From the NCBI GenBank assembly GCA_028343615.1, contig JAOLZA010000026.1, positions 1-35,038 on the forward strand: DNA of 35,038 nt, in the 5' to 3' direction. Made by a program: the position numbers and the translations under genes. Positions 18,234 through 27,730 of this stretch are shown here, piece by piece; within the stretch, counting starts at the first letter, position 1, and each line of letters starts with the position of its first letter. This stretch comes from Verrucomicrobiota bacterium. GTDB lineage: Bacteria > Verrucomicrobiota > Verrucomicrobiia > Limisphaerales > UBA1100. The notes beneath the pieces were generated by a model. The model worked only from the letters and a program-made list of their open reading frames with translations. It was not told where the DNA came from and ran no database searches.

Positions 18234-20671
18234 TTCGATTGGAATGGCTCGCTGGCTACCACCTGCTGAATGAGTTCGCGCAAACCGTATTTGTGCCTGG
18301 GCATGGCGACAACGATCCGATCGATATCATCGCGATCAATAAAACTGATCCGGCGGCCCATCGCGTAGATAAAAAGTTTCTCGGTCAAGCAGCGGGTGAA
18401 TTGATCCGGACGATTGGAGAGATACTGCTTTATGCCCGTGGGCCCGTTGATGGCGGTGCCATCAGGCATTTTTCCGGAACCATCAATGGGTAACTTTTTG
18501 TTATAACGGTCACGCCAAACTCCTATGTAGTCATAATGTTCCATGGATAAACCAAGCGGATCAATCTTGCGGTGACATTCGAAACAAGTCGGATTGTTGC
18601 GGTGTTTTTCCATTAGCGCACGAATCGCAGTAACACCCCGGGTGTCCGGCTCAATAGGATCGATATCCGGAGGGGGAGGATTGGGTGGTGTGCCCAGTAG
18701 ATTTTCCAGAATCCAAACCCCACGCACTACCGGTTGGGTTTCCACCCCATTTGAAGTTGCTGTAAGAATGCTGCCGTGACCGAGTAGCCCTCCCCGATGA
18801 TGCTCAGGCTTGAGTGAAACCTTTTGGAAACCCTCCACCGTCACGCCGGGAATCTTGTAATGGCGTGCCAAAGCCGGATTGAGAAAGGTGTAATCTGAAT
18901 CAATAAAATCCAGGATGCTGCGATTATTGGAGAGGACATACTGAAAATACCGCCGGGTTTCCTCGCGCATAGCTTCCTCAAGGTTGTCCGCGTAATAGGC
19001 CCTGCTCTTCTCCGGGTCCGGAGGCATTTTACCCAATTTACGTAGGTGCAGCCATTGTCCGACAAAATTCTCGGTCAAGGCGCTCGCCCTGGGGTCTTTA
19101 AGCATGCGCTCCACCTGCGATCGTAATTCTTTCGGGGTATTGAGTTTACCTGAAGCAGCCGCCTCACGAAGAGAATCATCAGGCATTGAACTCCAAAGAA
19201 AATAGGACAGCCTTGAGGCCAACTCATAACTATCAAGTTTACCTACACCCTGCTTCGGGGCCGATTCAGTGAGATACAGGAAACGCGGGGAAGTCAGTAT
19301 CGCCCGAACCCCATAACGGGCGGCCGCCCAGAAATCCCCGTTCTCTTCCAAGTAACGCTCGGCAAGATCCAGGTAAGGCTTGATTTCCTCCGCGGTAACA
19401 GGACGGCGAAAAGCGGCATTAGCAAGCCGGGTCAGGCAGCTACGCAGATACTGCGTGTTTGCAGCAGGCAGGGGATTAGGCACAACAGGAGTGTGGCGGA
19501 AGAATCGATCAAAACCCGGCAAGGGCCACTCTTCATAAAAAGGCCCCTCAATCTCGAGCGTTTTAATGTGAAGTTCAGGTCCCGAACCCACGTACATCTC
19601 AGGCGGGTTACGCATGGGGTAGAGCGCATCCTTATTATACTTGGGTAAAACCTTGCGCAAGATTCGCTTGAAGGATCCATTAGGCCCATTGGCCCAATGC
19701 ACATGGAAAGTAAATCCCTTTTCCAGCCAAACCCGATGTTCAATCTCAACCACCTTATCATCAGGAATTTCGTATTCCCCAATTATTCGATGAGCCGTTG
19801 CCCCCAGTTCCCTTGAATCGATGGAAATCGAAAGGCGCATGGGTTCATTTGAATTATAACGCAAGTCCGAATCCTTATAGCGGGATTTTCTGCGAACCGC
19901 CTCGGCGGAAAAACGAATTGCGTACTCGCCATCGGCGGGCACTCCTCGTTTTTTATCCAGCGCTGGAAATCCCAGTGGTTGACGAAACTTAATGTATAAT
20001 CGTCCGGCTTCTCTCCGTGCCACCTTGTCGATCCCCACTCCATTAAGGATTACTTTATCCACATCCGCGTTTGCCTTGGACCCCGACTGGTACTTGATCA
20101 TCTGCGGACGGGGTCCGGGCCGAACGACCTTATCGGCCACTTTACGAGCCGCTTCCAAATAATTCTGAAGCAAATGATCCGAGGCAACCAAGCCTTCCCC
20201 AACGTTGTCAAAACCATCCAAAGGATCATCCGGCGGGAATGTGGTAGTGGGATCAAAGTCGACCATCTTCAGCATGAACAAATCCCGAACCGTATTTAGA
20301 TACTCCACCCGATTTAACCTACGCAGCACTACCTTGCCCGTGTTTTGACGGGCCGCCACGCGGGCTTGGGATAAAGATTTTGTCAGGTGTTCCACCACCC
20401 GCCTCACTTCGGCCGGTGCTGGCTGCTTCTCTCCTTCCGGCGGCATCTCGGCAAGGTTGAGCTGATCCAGGATTTCCTGAAAGGTTTCTGCCTCTTTGAG
20501 CTGGGTGAAATCACCGGTAAGCTTGTCAAAGCGCCGGTCACCCTTTTGTTTTTCCGGACCGTGACACTGGGTGCAATAGGTCTTGAGAAAAGGCCTGAGC
20601 AAGTCGGGCTGATCGGCTGCCTGCACGCAGATCGCCAGCAGGCACAAGACATAGACAAACCGTAACGTCAT
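18230..20671 (-). CDS. Planctomycete cytochrome C-type protein, DUF1587/1592/1588/1585
   Basis: 813 residues with signal peptide MTLRFVYVLCLLAICVQAA. An N-terminal cytochrome domain has CTQCH (C33, C36, H37) and the usual EMPPEGE further on. DUF1587 follows (RRLNRVEYLNTVRDLF, about 117-132). Later segments are DUF1595/1592 (LDSYELASRLSYFLWSSMPDD), DUF1588 (LGHGSILTATSNGVETQPVVRG, cited in part) and DUF1585 at the end. A second CxxCH, CFECH at 696-700, precedes KIDPLGLSMEHYDYIG. Known: this architecture is standard in PVC bacteria and is usually next to DUF1552. It shares one base with the upstream gene (TGATG at 20669-20673) and four with the downstream sulfatase. Electron transfer in the envelope is inferred. 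Confidence 0.94.
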   Translation of the reverse strand: MTLRFVYVLCLLAICVQAADQPDLLRPFLKTYCTQCHGPEKQKGDRRFDKLTGDFTQLKEAETFQEILDQLNLAEMPPEGEKQPAPAEVRRVVEHLTKSLSQARVAARQNTGKVVLRRLNRVEYLNTVRDLFMLKMVDFDPTTTFPPDDPLDGFDNVGEGLVASDHLLQNYLEAARKVADKVVRPGPRPQMIKYQSGSKANADVDKVILNGVGIDKVARREAGRLYIKFRQPLGFPALDKKRGVPADGEYAIRFSAEAVRRKSRYKDSDLRYNSNEPMRLSISIDSRELGATAHRIIGEYEIPDDKVVEIEHRVWLEKGFTFHVHWANGPNGSFKRILRKVLPKYNKDALYPMRNPPEMYVGSGPELHIKTLEIEGPFYEEWPLPGFDRFFRHTPVVPNPLPAANTQYLRSCLTRLANAAFRRPVTAEEIKPYLDLAERYLEENGDFWAAARYGVRAILTSPRFLYLTESAPKQGVGKLDSYELASRLSYFLWSSMPDDSLREAAASGKLNTPKELRSQVERMLKDPRASALTENFVGQWLHLRKLGKMPPDPEKSRAYYADNLEEAMREETRRYFQYVLSNNRSILDFIDSDYTFLNPALARHYKIPGVTVEGFQKVSLKPEHHRGGLLGHGSILTATSNGVETQPVVRGVWILENLLGTPPNPPPPDIDPIEPDTRGVTAIRALMEKHRNNPTCFECHRKIDPLGLSMEHYDYIGVWRDRYNKKLPIDGSGKMPDGTAINGPTGIKQYLSNRPDQFTRCLTEKLFIYAMGRRISFIDRDDIDRIVVAMPRHKYGLRELIQQVVASEPFQSK

Positions 20672-21936
20672 CAGCTCAGCAAGTGATTGAGGTTTCCGGT
20701 GCTCGTGGAAAAGCGGTCAGTTTCCACTCCGAGCTGCTGAAGAATCGAAACATAAAGATCGCACAAAGGACGACCATCCCGGCCATGCCGTTCAAAACGG
20801 TGATGCTGACCACTCTTAAACCCGCCGCCAGCCAACATGATGGGCAGGTTGCGACTGGAGTGGGAACTGGCGTTACCCATCCCGCTGCCAAACATCACCA
20901 CCGTAGATTCAAGGAGCGATCGACCTTCAGCATCCTTGGCATTCTTAAGACGATCTAAGAACCTCGAGAACTGCTGTGCATAATACAGTTCAATGATGGT
21001 TAGTTGCCTAAGCAGGTCCGGGCGCTTTCCATGATGACTCAGGGAGTGATACCCCAAGGTAATCCCATCGAAGGGGAATAAACGGTTTCCGCCCGGATGA
21101 CCAAAGGTAATGATATTGGTCAGGTTGGCCTGCAAAGCCAAAATCATCAGATCATACATCACCGACGTGTTGTAGGGGTAAGCCAAATCCACCACCAGCT
21201 CATCATCCCCCTTGATGACTTTATCGCTGGCCTTGGGTTTGGGCACATCAATCCAATTCTCTCTCCGCTGCAATTTACGTTCTACTTCGCGAATGGCCGT
21301 AAGGTATTCATCCAGCTTGGACTGGTCGGTTTTTGAAAGGCGCGGGTTAAGGCGGCGGGTGTCTTCCCTCACTACATCCAGGATACTGGCATCCTCACGA
21401 AGATGCTCCCGGGTTTGGGCCTTGATCTTCGGATTATCATCCAGAAACAACCGGGCAAAAATTTGTGTGGGGTTACCCGAACTGGGCAGAGTCACTCCCG
21501 CTCGCGACCAGGAAATACCTCCAGAGCCCATCCTTAACGTGGGGAAGCGCGTTTGCTGCCCAATCTTCTCGGCAAGAAATTGGTCCAGAGACAATAGTCG
21601 TTGAGGATTGTCCTTGGTATCCTTGAGCTCCATCCCGTTGAGCAGGGTATTGGAACATCCGTGCCCACCGCCGACCTGAGGATGATCCAAGTTGGAGAAT
21701 ACGGTTAGATCACTGCGATGTTTTTCCAGGGGCTTAAGTAGCGTGGGCAGCGCATAGTTTGCCCCGGTCTGTTCAGGAAAAAATCCTCCGGGATTCATCC
21801 CGTAATTGGGCGAAACACAAACAAAGCGTTTTGCCGGCGATGATTTAGCCGGGGCGGCTCCCAGTGACTCAAATGCCGGAAGAGCAATAGAAACCCCAAG
21901 CCCGCGAAGAAAATTCCGTCTATTGAGTGATTGCAT
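20671..21936 (-). CDS. DUF1552 family protein, Tat-exported
   Basis: 421 residues starting MQSLNRRNFLRGLGVSIALP, a twin-arginine leader. Family landmarks are FVCVSPNYGMNPGGFFPE, YALPTLLKPLEKHR, FSNLDHPQVGGGHGC, SLDQFLAEKIG, SKLDEYLTAIREVERKL, GYHSLSHHG and the closing NLPIMLAGGGFK. DUF1552 is a distant relative of DUF1501 and the alkaline-phosphatase-like fold; no reaction has been assigned. It is the first gene of the coupled operon, its stop overlapping the next ATG by one base. The parallel with DUF1501 plus PSCyt2/DUF1553 at 1-4379 suggests equivalent cytochrome/partner modules. Confidence 0.94.
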   Translation of the reverse strand: MQSLNRRNFLRGLGVSIALPAFESLGAAPAKSSPAKRFVCVSPNYGMNPGGFFPEQTGANYALPTLLKPLEKHRSDLTVFSNLDHPQVGGGHGCSNTLLNGMELKDTKDNPQRLLSLDQFLAEKIGQQTRFPTLRMGSGGISWSRAGVTLPSSGNPTQIFARLFLDDNPKIKAQTREHLREDASILDVVREDTRRLNPRLSKTDQSKLDEYLTAIREVERKLQRRENWIDVPKPKASDKVIKGDDELVVDLAYPYNTSVMYDLMILALQANLTNIITFGHPGGNRLFPFDGITLGYHSLSHHGKRPDLLRQLTIIELYYAQQFSRFLDRLKNAKDAEGRSLLESTVVMFGSGMGNASSHSSRNLPIMLAGGGFKSGQHHRFERHGRDGRPLCDLYVSILQQLGVETDRFSTSTGNLNHLLS

Positions 21937-22038
21937 TATATTATTACTCTCGACAACCTAAGTATTGCCCAAAAAAACTTATCAGCCCAGCAAGATTTCT
22001 GACGTTGATAATGCTCTTTTAAATTCATTCGCATACAT

Positions 22039-22058
22039 ATAGGCAGTGAGCTGCCTAT
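22039..22058. other. Perfect eight-pair hairpin between operons
   Basis: ATAGGCAG and CTGCCTAT flank TGAG. It lies in the 175-base gap between the end of the PhoPQ-related hydrolase gene (22112) and the DUF1552 start (21936), both on the minus strand. There is no T-run on either side, so it may be a factor-dependent terminator, an mRNA-stability hairpin or a regulator site. Confidence 0.45.
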
Positions 22059-22111
22059 CGGTTGCCCACTACAACATGGGAGGATCCCAAAACCCGTCAA
22101 CCTAGATCCCG

Positions 22112-23521
22112 TTACCTAAGCTCCAAGCGCGTGTAGGGACTGGAAATAAACGTCGGGTAGGTGTTTCCTCGGTAAGTTATGACCTTTCGATGGTTACTGA
22201 ATAGATCAATACGTGAAGCCTTGGAATCGAGCTGGATTTCTACGGTCCACACGCCCTGGTCAGCATCACGGGTCATTTCTTTAGTATTTTGATCGGGAAT
22301 GAGTTCCTTCAGGTACCGCGGGCTTCCGTCAGGAGCGCGATTATTGATCCACCAGATGCGTCCACTTTTTTCGCCGGCGTTGGGAGGGAAACGCACCGTT
22401 ACCTTCATCACATCCTTAATGATTTTTGTTTCCATTGCGGGAGGAGTCAGAAGTGGATCAGTGACTTCATCCGGGAAAAAATGACGAAGGAGGAATGCAG
22501 GTTTGTTTTGCTGGTCGCGTTCGATTTTGGGATGCCCTTTTTTACCATGACCACTGTTTGCTCCGAGATACACTGGAATCGAAGGGTGATGAGCTCCGCC
22601 CCAGGCCATATCATAGGCAACCATGTCGTGAGTGCCGGGGTGAAACAGCATCTCAACGTCACGAGCCCGGAGCACCTTCAGATTTCGAGAAATAAAAACC
22701 TGATCAGAAATATTGCGAGCAAAGCCCTGCAAATCTTTCCAAGTATGACCGGCGTTGAGCGCGCGTTGATTGAAATTGGGACCGAAATGCCCACCGGAGA
22801 AACCTCGTTGCTGACCCCCTGCATCGAGATGCTGATCCCATGCCTTCCGATCGCAGAGCCTGAGCGGCGAATCCCAGATGGGTGACACGGTGGCATGGAC
22901 CGCGGTCATCCGCTCGTCATGAATGATGGCCATGGATGGAGATGCTCCATTTTTCGATCCACCGGTCACCGCGATATTGCCTTTTCCGAAGTGCTCCGTC
23001 TCGGCATAGGCAGCCGTGATAGCTCGCATCAATGTTGCTGGCCAGGCCCAGTACTGGATTTTGTAACGGGGATTCAGCGACTTCGCGAAGCGAGCTTCAG
23101 CCTCTCCACCCAAATCAACTTTGCCGTAGGATCCAGGCTCCTGCACAACGGTCATGACCAATCCAACTCCCCCCTTGAGCAATTCGAGATTGACTCCTCT
23201 GGGTCTTGTTTCGCGCTCCAGGTTCCTCGGTGAATTCCCGCCGGTGAGATGAAAACCGCGTGCTTTGCGGTTCACAGGCACCACCATGCGAACTGGCAAC
23301 CGGTAATCCTGCCCCGGCCATATTTCTCCAACATTGATGGTAATTAGTTTTTGCCGGGTAGCGATGTTGGGCCCTTTGATCGTTCGCCAATTCTGAAGGA
23401 CTTTGATTTCGAGCGTGGCTGGATCGCGCATCGCATCCATGTCGAATACCTCTAAGGCTTGTGCGGGCGTCGACAGGACTTGAAAAAAAACGAGTAAGCA
23501 GAGGGAGATCAGTTGTTTCAT
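22112..23521 (-). CDS. Secreted alpha/beta hydrolase, PhoPQ-activated pathogenicity-related (PqaA-like) family
   Basis: 469 residues with signal peptide MKQLISLCLLVFFQVLSTPAQA, cited in part (first 20 residues suffice). A nucleophile elbow VTGGSKNGA (S189) replaces the usual GxSxG and matches the GASKRG-type elbow of PhoPQ-related proteins, preceded by WPATLMRAITAAYAE. NSGHGKKGHP supplies the candidate catalytic histidine after a MLFHPGTHD strand. The C-terminal 100 residues look like a beta-sandwich (VTVRFPPNAGEKSGRIWWIN). It precedes no close partner: 75 bases separate it from the ThuA gene upstream, on the same strand. Peptidase- or esterase-like hydrolysis is likely; the target is unknown. 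Confidence 0.72.
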   Translation of the reverse strand: MKQLISLCLLVFFQVLSTPAQALEVFDMDAMRDPATLEIKVLQNWRTIKGPNIATRQKLITINVGEIWPGQDYRLPVRMVVPVNRKARGFHLTGGNSPRNLERETRPRGVNLELLKGGVGLVMTVVQEPGSYGKVDLGGEAEARFAKSLNPRYKIQYWAWPATLMRAITAAYAETEHFGKGNIAVTGGSKNGASPSMAIIHDERMTAVHATVSPIWDSPLRLCDRKAWDQHLDAGGQQRGFSGGHFGPNFNQRALNAGHTWKDLQGFARNISDQVFISRNLKVLRARDVEMLFHPGTHDMVAYDMAWGGAHHPSIPVYLGANSGHGKKGHPKIERDQQNKPAFLLRHFFPDEVTDPLLTPPAMETKIIKDVMKVTVRFPPNAGEKSGRIWWINNRAPDGSPRYLKELIPDQNTKEMTRDADQGVWTVEIQLDSKASRIDLFSNHRKVITYRGNTYPTFISSPYTRLELR

Positions 23522-23596
23522 CGTTTTATCAAAAGTTTAAAATTATTTCTTAGGAGGCAGCTTGATGAGACTGGCAGGGTGACGTCATTCATTCGG

Positions 23597-24529
23597 CTAC
23601 TTTTTGCGATTCTTGTAGTTCATCATCGTATCCTTCGTACCCACCATTCCCTTATCGTCGGTGATGCCGGCAAAGACGATCGGCATAAAGGCTTCCGGCT
23701 TCTCTTCCAAGGCCCAGGCGATTCCCCGCACCAGTAACAAGCGGTACATGGGATCGTGGTAGATATAGGTGAAATGTCCGGTGGTCGTCCCGAAGACGCG
23801 ACCCTTCCCTGAAGTGTAGGTCCAGAATGCCTGTCCTCGGGTTCCTTTTGCGCTGAGCACCTCGGCGTATGATTGAGCCTCCGTATTGAGCGAGGTGCCG
23901 ACCACCCCAACCACCTCAACCGTATCACGCTGGATCATGTCCCAATACGATTCGTCATTGAACCGTATGCTCTTGGGCAAGCCGGCAAAAACTGGGTGCT
24001 TGGTGTTGAGGAAGAGCGGCTCGTCCCGGCTGAACTTACTCCAGCGGGAGTCTTTGTTACCCTTCCAGGAGCAACCAATGCAACCGGCCAACTTGTGCGC
24101 CCGGTCTATCGGCCGAATGATACAGGACTCATGAATGGATACCACCCGCCCACCGTCATTGACGAACTTCTGATAGCTGGCGAACTGCTTGTCCGTAATT
24201 GGCGGTTGATGAAGGTACTGAATCAACAGGTCCGCCTTGTCAAACTGGGCTTGGGAAGGAAACTGATAAGCTTCGGCCACGGAAACGCGCGGAATCTTCT
24301 TCAGCAAGGGCACGAACAGTTCTTTGACCCGGATGTAATCATGTTCTCCTCCCCTATGATCCTCCGGTCCATAGAGCCATAGAATGCGAACATCCTTGCT
24401 GAGAGAGGCCTTTTTAAAATTGCCGGTCAGTTTCAATAGCTCTGCCTTGGACACGGGTTTGTTCGGTTGAGCAATCAGAGGTGAAGCCAAAGCAATGGCA
24501 CACGAGAGTATAATGGCAGAGTGTTTCAT
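23597..24529 (-). CDS. ThuA-like domain protein, secreted
   Basis: 310 residues with signal peptide MKHSAIILSCAIALASPLIA. The glutamine-amidotransferase-like ThuA fold is recognisable from VRILWLYGPEDHRGGEHDY, FDKADLLIQYLHQPPIT, FVNDGGRVVSIHESC, HPVFAGLP and GRVFGTTTGHFTYIYHDPMYR, with the terminal GIAWALEE. Bacterial ThuA proteins are tied to disaccharide (trehalose, sucrose or keto-sugar) use; PVC versions are commonly exported and clustered with sulfatases and glycoside hydrolases. It begins only six bases after the sulfatase at 24536 ends, so both should be on one transcript. Confidence 0.85.
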   Translation of the reverse strand: MKHSAIILSCAIALASPLIAQPNKPVSKAELLKLTGNFKKASLSKDVRILWLYGPEDHRGGEHDYIRVKELFVPLLKKIPRVSVAEAYQFPSQAQFDKADLLIQYLHQPPITDKQFASYQKFVNDGGRVVSIHESCIIRPIDRAHKLAGCIGCSWKGNKDSRWSKFSRDEPLFLNTKHPVFAGLPKSIRFNDESYWDMIQRDTVEVVGVVGTSLNTEAQSYAEVLSAKGTRGQAFWTYTSGKGRVFGTTTGHFTYIYHDPMYRLLLVRGIAWALEEKPEAFMPIVFAGITDDKGMVGTKDTMMNYKNRKK

Positions 24530-24535
24530 AAGGTA

Positions 24536-26092
24536 TTAATCGAGTTTTTCCTTCTCATAATCACTGGGCAACACCCATCCGGTGCGAATCTTTTGGCCGC
24601 GTTGAAATTTCTCATAAAAGTTGTTCCACATCTCGCTGGCAAATCCGTATTTATCGAATATAGCGCCGCGACCGAACATGCGCGGGTCACCCTGCTCTTT
24701 TAATTCGCTGAAGAGCTGCGTCTTGAGTGCGGCCTTGAGCTTAGCCTGCGCCTTGGATTGGGCCAAATCTATCACGCAATCGCGGTTCGCCTTTACGTTG
24801 AACAATTCCTCAATCGGGCGTTTACCAAAGTTCATCTGCCAAAACTTGTAATCGCCCGCGCGGCGTTGATTGAGCAGCAACGTCTTGATGGGGCTGGCGT
24901 CACAGTTGAGGTAACCCGTCTCCGGATTACCGCCGGGCCAGCGAGTCGGCTCAAAATTGTGCAGGTACAAATGGTCCCCTTTGCGAATACCACGAATGGG
25001 GTAGCCGCCGTTATTGGGTCGCCCCACATCATGGCGTTCCTTACCGAGCAAAACATGATCGCGCGAGGCGATCACCTGGCCGGATTTGGATGATGCAAAA
25101 ATATCAAACAAACTACGGCCACTCACTGGCTGCATGAGGGGCGCAATCTGCTTCACACCTGCCGCCTCAAGAAAGGTCGGCGCAAGATCAGTGAAATTTA
25201 CGAAGGCATCAACCGTGCGATTGCTTCCCTTGATGCCTTGGGGCCACCGGATCGCAAGTGGAATATGGTTCGAATAATCATACGCTTGGCCCTTGCAGCG
25301 CGGGAAGGGCATACCGTGATCGCTGGTGGCGACGATCAATGTGTTCTTCAGCTGGCCGACCTTTTCCAGGTGCGCAAGAATGCGGCCGAGATGCGTGTCG
25401 TAATGCTCCACCTCTATCGAGTAATCGAGCATATCACCGCGCGTCTCGGCGTTGTCCGGCCAGAAAGCCGGCACGTGATCGATATCACTCAGTTTCTTGC
25501 CCATGCGCAGGCCCACGCCCTTCTCGTAGGCCCGATGAGGCTCAGAGGTGCCATACCAAAAACACCATGGCTCGTCCTTCGGAGCAGCATTAAGAAAGGC
25601 GGCGAAGTTACTAGAGTAATCGTTATTGGAAATAGCACCTGCCGGCGGTTTTGCTTTCTTAGCAGACCAAGCTTTGCCGGTGATGTTGCGTCTCTTGCCA
25701 GTGACATCATTGGCCACGCCAGGCCCCCAGCCTTTGCCGGTGTAGCCGGTGGTGTAGCCATTGGCCGTCAACACCTCTACATAACTGCCAAACTTGGCTG
25801 GGAACACGTTCTGATGATTGGCCGCCGACTCCAGTTGCCACGAGTAACGACCGGTGAGAATGATCGCCCGTGACGGTGCGCATTTGGCATTGGGCGTGTA
25901 AGCTCGAGTGAAGAGAATACCCTCGCGCGCTACGCGATCAAATGCCGGCGTTTTTATCCATTTACAGCCGTAGGCACTGGCGTGGCCAAAGCCCCAGTCA
26001 TCGGCAATGGCAAAGAGGATATTGGGTCGTTGTGATGCCGCCTGTAGCGAGAACACAAAAACACAGAAGAGACCAATCAAGTTACGTTTCAT
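24536..26092 (-). CDS. Secreted sulfatase (heparan N-sulfatase-like group)
   Basis: 518 residues with signal peptide [41 protein letters not shown] carries the metal aspartates (D31, D32), cited here in part. The formylglycine site is C71-A-P-S-R75, canonical, followed by [11 protein letters not shown]. Other active-site parts are [20 protein letters not shown] and [21 protein letters not shown]. The DDWGFGH start and the [12 protein letters not shown] block resemble the N-sulfoglucosamine sulfohydrolase (SGSH-like) subgroup, hence a possible heparan-like or other sulfated amino-sugar target; this assignment is tentative. It leads the sulfatase-ThuA pair and sits 58 bases after another sulfatase on the same strand. 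Confidence 0.93.
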   Translation of the reverse strand: MKRNLIGLFCVFVFSLQAASQRPNILFAIADDWGFGHASAYGCKWIKTPAFDRVAREGILFTRAYTPNAKCAPSRAIILTGRYSWQLESAANHQNVFPAKFGSYVEVLTANGYTTGYTGKGWGPGVANDVTGKRRNITGKAWSAKKAKPPAGAISNNDYSSNFAAFLNAAPKDEPWCFWYGTSEPHRAYEKGVGLRMGKKLSDIDHVPAFWPDNAETRGDMLDYSIEVEHYDTHLGRILAHLEKVGQLKNTLIVATSDHGMPFPRCKGQAYDYSNHIPLAIRWPQGIKGSNRTVDAFVNFTDLAPTFLEAAGVKQIAPLMQPVSGRSLFDIFASSKSGQVIASRDHVLLGKERHDVGRPNNGGYPIRGIRKGDHLYLHNFEPTRWPGGNPETGYLNCDASPIKTLLLNQRRAGDYKFWQMNFGKRPIEELFNVKANRDCVIDLAQSKAQAKLKAALKTQLFSELKEQGDPRMFGRGAIFDKYGFASEMWNNFYEKFQRGQKIRTGWVLPSDYEKEKLD

Positions 26093-26150
26093 ATAGCGTA
26101 AGGAATATGCTTCTCAAGTTCCAAATGCAGGAAATACGTGACAGCAACCT

Positions 26151-27653
26151 CTAGAGTGAAGGTGCTTTCCATTGTGGGATACCGCCCTTTTTCATTTGCT
26201 CGGCGAACCACACGTGGAAGGGGCGCGTCTTGGACATGGGCGCGCTTTCATTGACCATCAAAGGGCGCGCTTCCTTCCAGAATTGCTCGTAGGCCGTGCG
26301 CATCTTCTTCACGACCTCGGGGTGTTGCTCGGCCACATTTTCCTTTTGGCCGGAATCCTTCACCATATCGTACAACGCGCCGGGCACAGTATTACCCTTG
26401 CGGGCCTGCTGGGCGCCAATGTACCGCCATTGCTGACTGCGTACGGCGAAATTCTTCCACTGATGCGTGTTCGGTTCAGTGCCGGTCGCCCAACGAGCTC
26501 TATGAGTAAATAGATACCGATCATCAGAAAGTGTTTTCCTCTCGCCATTGAGCAGAGGCAACAGGCTACGACCTTCCACTTGATTTTTTGGTAACTGCTT
26601 GATCCCGGCGATGGCGGCAAAAGTGGGCAGGATATCGATATGCGCACTTACGGTATCGAAGTCGCGACCAGCTTTCCAGTGACCGTCCCAACGCACGAGG
26701 AAAGGCACGCGAACCCCGCCTTCATCAGCACTACCCTTGAGGCCTTTCATTCCCGCATTGAAGAAAGGATAACCCTTGGCCACTGGTTGACCAGACCGAC
26801 CCGAACCGCCACCGGTCATGCCGTTGTCGCTCATGAATATGAGAATCGTGTCCTTATACAAATCCCACTCCTTGAGTTTGCCCATCAGGCGCCCCATATT
26901 TTCATCGATGTTTTCAATCATGCCGTAAAAGCCTGCCTGCGTTTTACCGAAGCCCAAATCGGTAAAGTACTTGGTGTTCTTGGGTGGCGCAATAAAGGGA
27001 CCGTGGGGTGCATTAGTCGTGATATAAGCAAAGAAGGGATCATCACCATCCTTCTTGGACTTGATCCAACCCAAGGCGGAGGTAAAGAAAAGGTCCGTAC
27101 AAAAACCCTTTGTCTTCACAAAGGAACCATTGTGGCGAATGACCGGATTAAAGTACTTGTTACCGGGCGCATCGGCGCAGCTGCAATTGTAGGCTTGGCC
27201 AATTCCACCGGCACCATGGATGAATGCTTCATCAAAGCCGCGCGTGTGCGGTTGGTAGGGCTCCTCATCGCCTAGATGCCATTTGCCGAAGATACCGCTG
27301 GTGTAGCCGGCCTGCTTAAGTACCTGCGGAAGAATCATTGCCTTAAGAGTCATCCGCTCTCGTTCAAGAATGGTGTGCGTCACACCGTTTTTCATCGGGT
27401 GGCGACCGGTCATGATTGCGCTACGCGTGGGCGCACATGTCGGACTTACAAGAAACCGTGTGAAGCGCGTGCTGGCGTCATAAAGCTTATCGAGATTCGG
27501 CGTGCGAATCCATGGATGACCGTGCCGACCAACGGGGCCGTAGCCCTGATCATCGGTTATAACTAGAATAATATTTGGCTGCTTGGCCTCCGCTTGGTTT
27601 GAACCACAAAGGACACAGAGGAACACGGCAAAGAATCTCAGAAAGGATTGCAT
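26151..27653 (-). CDS. Secreted arylsulfatase-like sulfatase with a repeat-derived signal peptide
   Basis: 500 residues. The formylglycine site is canonical, C73-A-P-T-R77, followed by SAIMTGRHP. PNIILVITDDQGYGPVG supplies D34 and D35, and later blocks are FGKWHLGDEEP, TTNAPHGPF and FMSDNGMTGGGSGRSG, as in arylsulfatase A/B-type enzymes. The leader SFLRFFAVFLCVLCGSNQA is encoded by an interspersed repeat (27601-27640) known for reading as NHKGH on the other strand. The start is the ATG at 27653; no Shine-Dalgarno sequence precedes it, and the predicted promoter would give an almost leaderless mRNA. It is divergent from the fourth sulfatase. Confidence 0.93.
   Translation of the reverse strand: MQSFLRFFAVFLCVLCGSNQAEAKQPNIILVITDDQGYGPVGRHGHPWIRTPNLDKLYDASTRFTRFLVSPTCAPTRSAIMTGRHPMKNGVTHTILERERMTLKAMILPQVLKQAGYTSGIFGKWHLGDEEPYQPHTRGFDEAFIHGAGGIGQAYNCSCADAPGNKYFNPVIRHNGSFVKTKGFCTDLFFTSALGWIKSKKDGDDPFFAYITTNAPHGPFIAPPKNTKYFTDLGFGKTQAGFYGMIENIDENMGRLMGKLKEWDLYKDTILIFMSDNGMTGGGSGRSGQPVAKGYPFFNAGMKGLKGSADEGGVRVPFLVRWDGHWKAGRDFDTVSAHIDILPTFAAIAGIKQLPKNQVEGRSLLPLLNGERKTLSDDRYLFTHRARWATGTEPNTHQWKNFAVRSQQWRYIGAQQARKGNTVPGALYDMVKDSGQKENVAEQHPEVVKKMRTAYEQFWKEARPLMVNESAPMSKTRPFHVWFAEQMKKGGIPQWKAPSL
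27601..27640. repeat. Interspersed 'accacaaaggacac' repeat inside a sulfatase signal-peptide region
   Basis: GAACCACAAAGGACACAGAG followed by GAACACGGCAAAGAATCTC is a copy of a short intergenic sequence I recognise as common in metagenome-assembled and PVC genomes; on plus it reads NHKGHRGTR. On minus it reads as FFAVFLCVLCGSNQ, a hydrophobic leader, and forms most of the signal peptide of the sulfatase at 26151-27653. Only one copy was seen in this window. Confidence 0.6.
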
Positions 27654-27659
27654 CGGTTG

Positions 27660-27688
27660 TTGATAAAGTAAAAAGGCCCGCTTGCCAA
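27660..27688 (-). promoter_or_regulatory. Candidate sigma-70 promoter for the sulfatase at 26151-27653
   Basis: On the minus strand TTGGCA (27683-27688) and TATCAA (27660-27665) are separated by 17 bases. Transcription would begin about at the ATG (27653), giving a leaderless or nearly leaderless message. Confidence 0.35.
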
Positions 27689-27730
27689 CCCAAGGCTTGC
27701 CTCATCATCACAATTAGCAAATCTTGGCGG

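Noticed and set aside
22289-22885. Plus-strand frame of 198 codons
   Set aside because: Antisense to the PhoPQ-related hydrolase; no domain seen.
25238-25873. Plus-strand frame of 211 codons, and a similar one at 26640-27275
   Set aside because: Both are antisense to sulfatases with intact CxPxR sites.
27575-27730. 52-codon N-terminal extension of the fourth sulfatase
   Set aside because: It is the interspersed repeat plus spacer; the signal peptide starts at ATG 27731.
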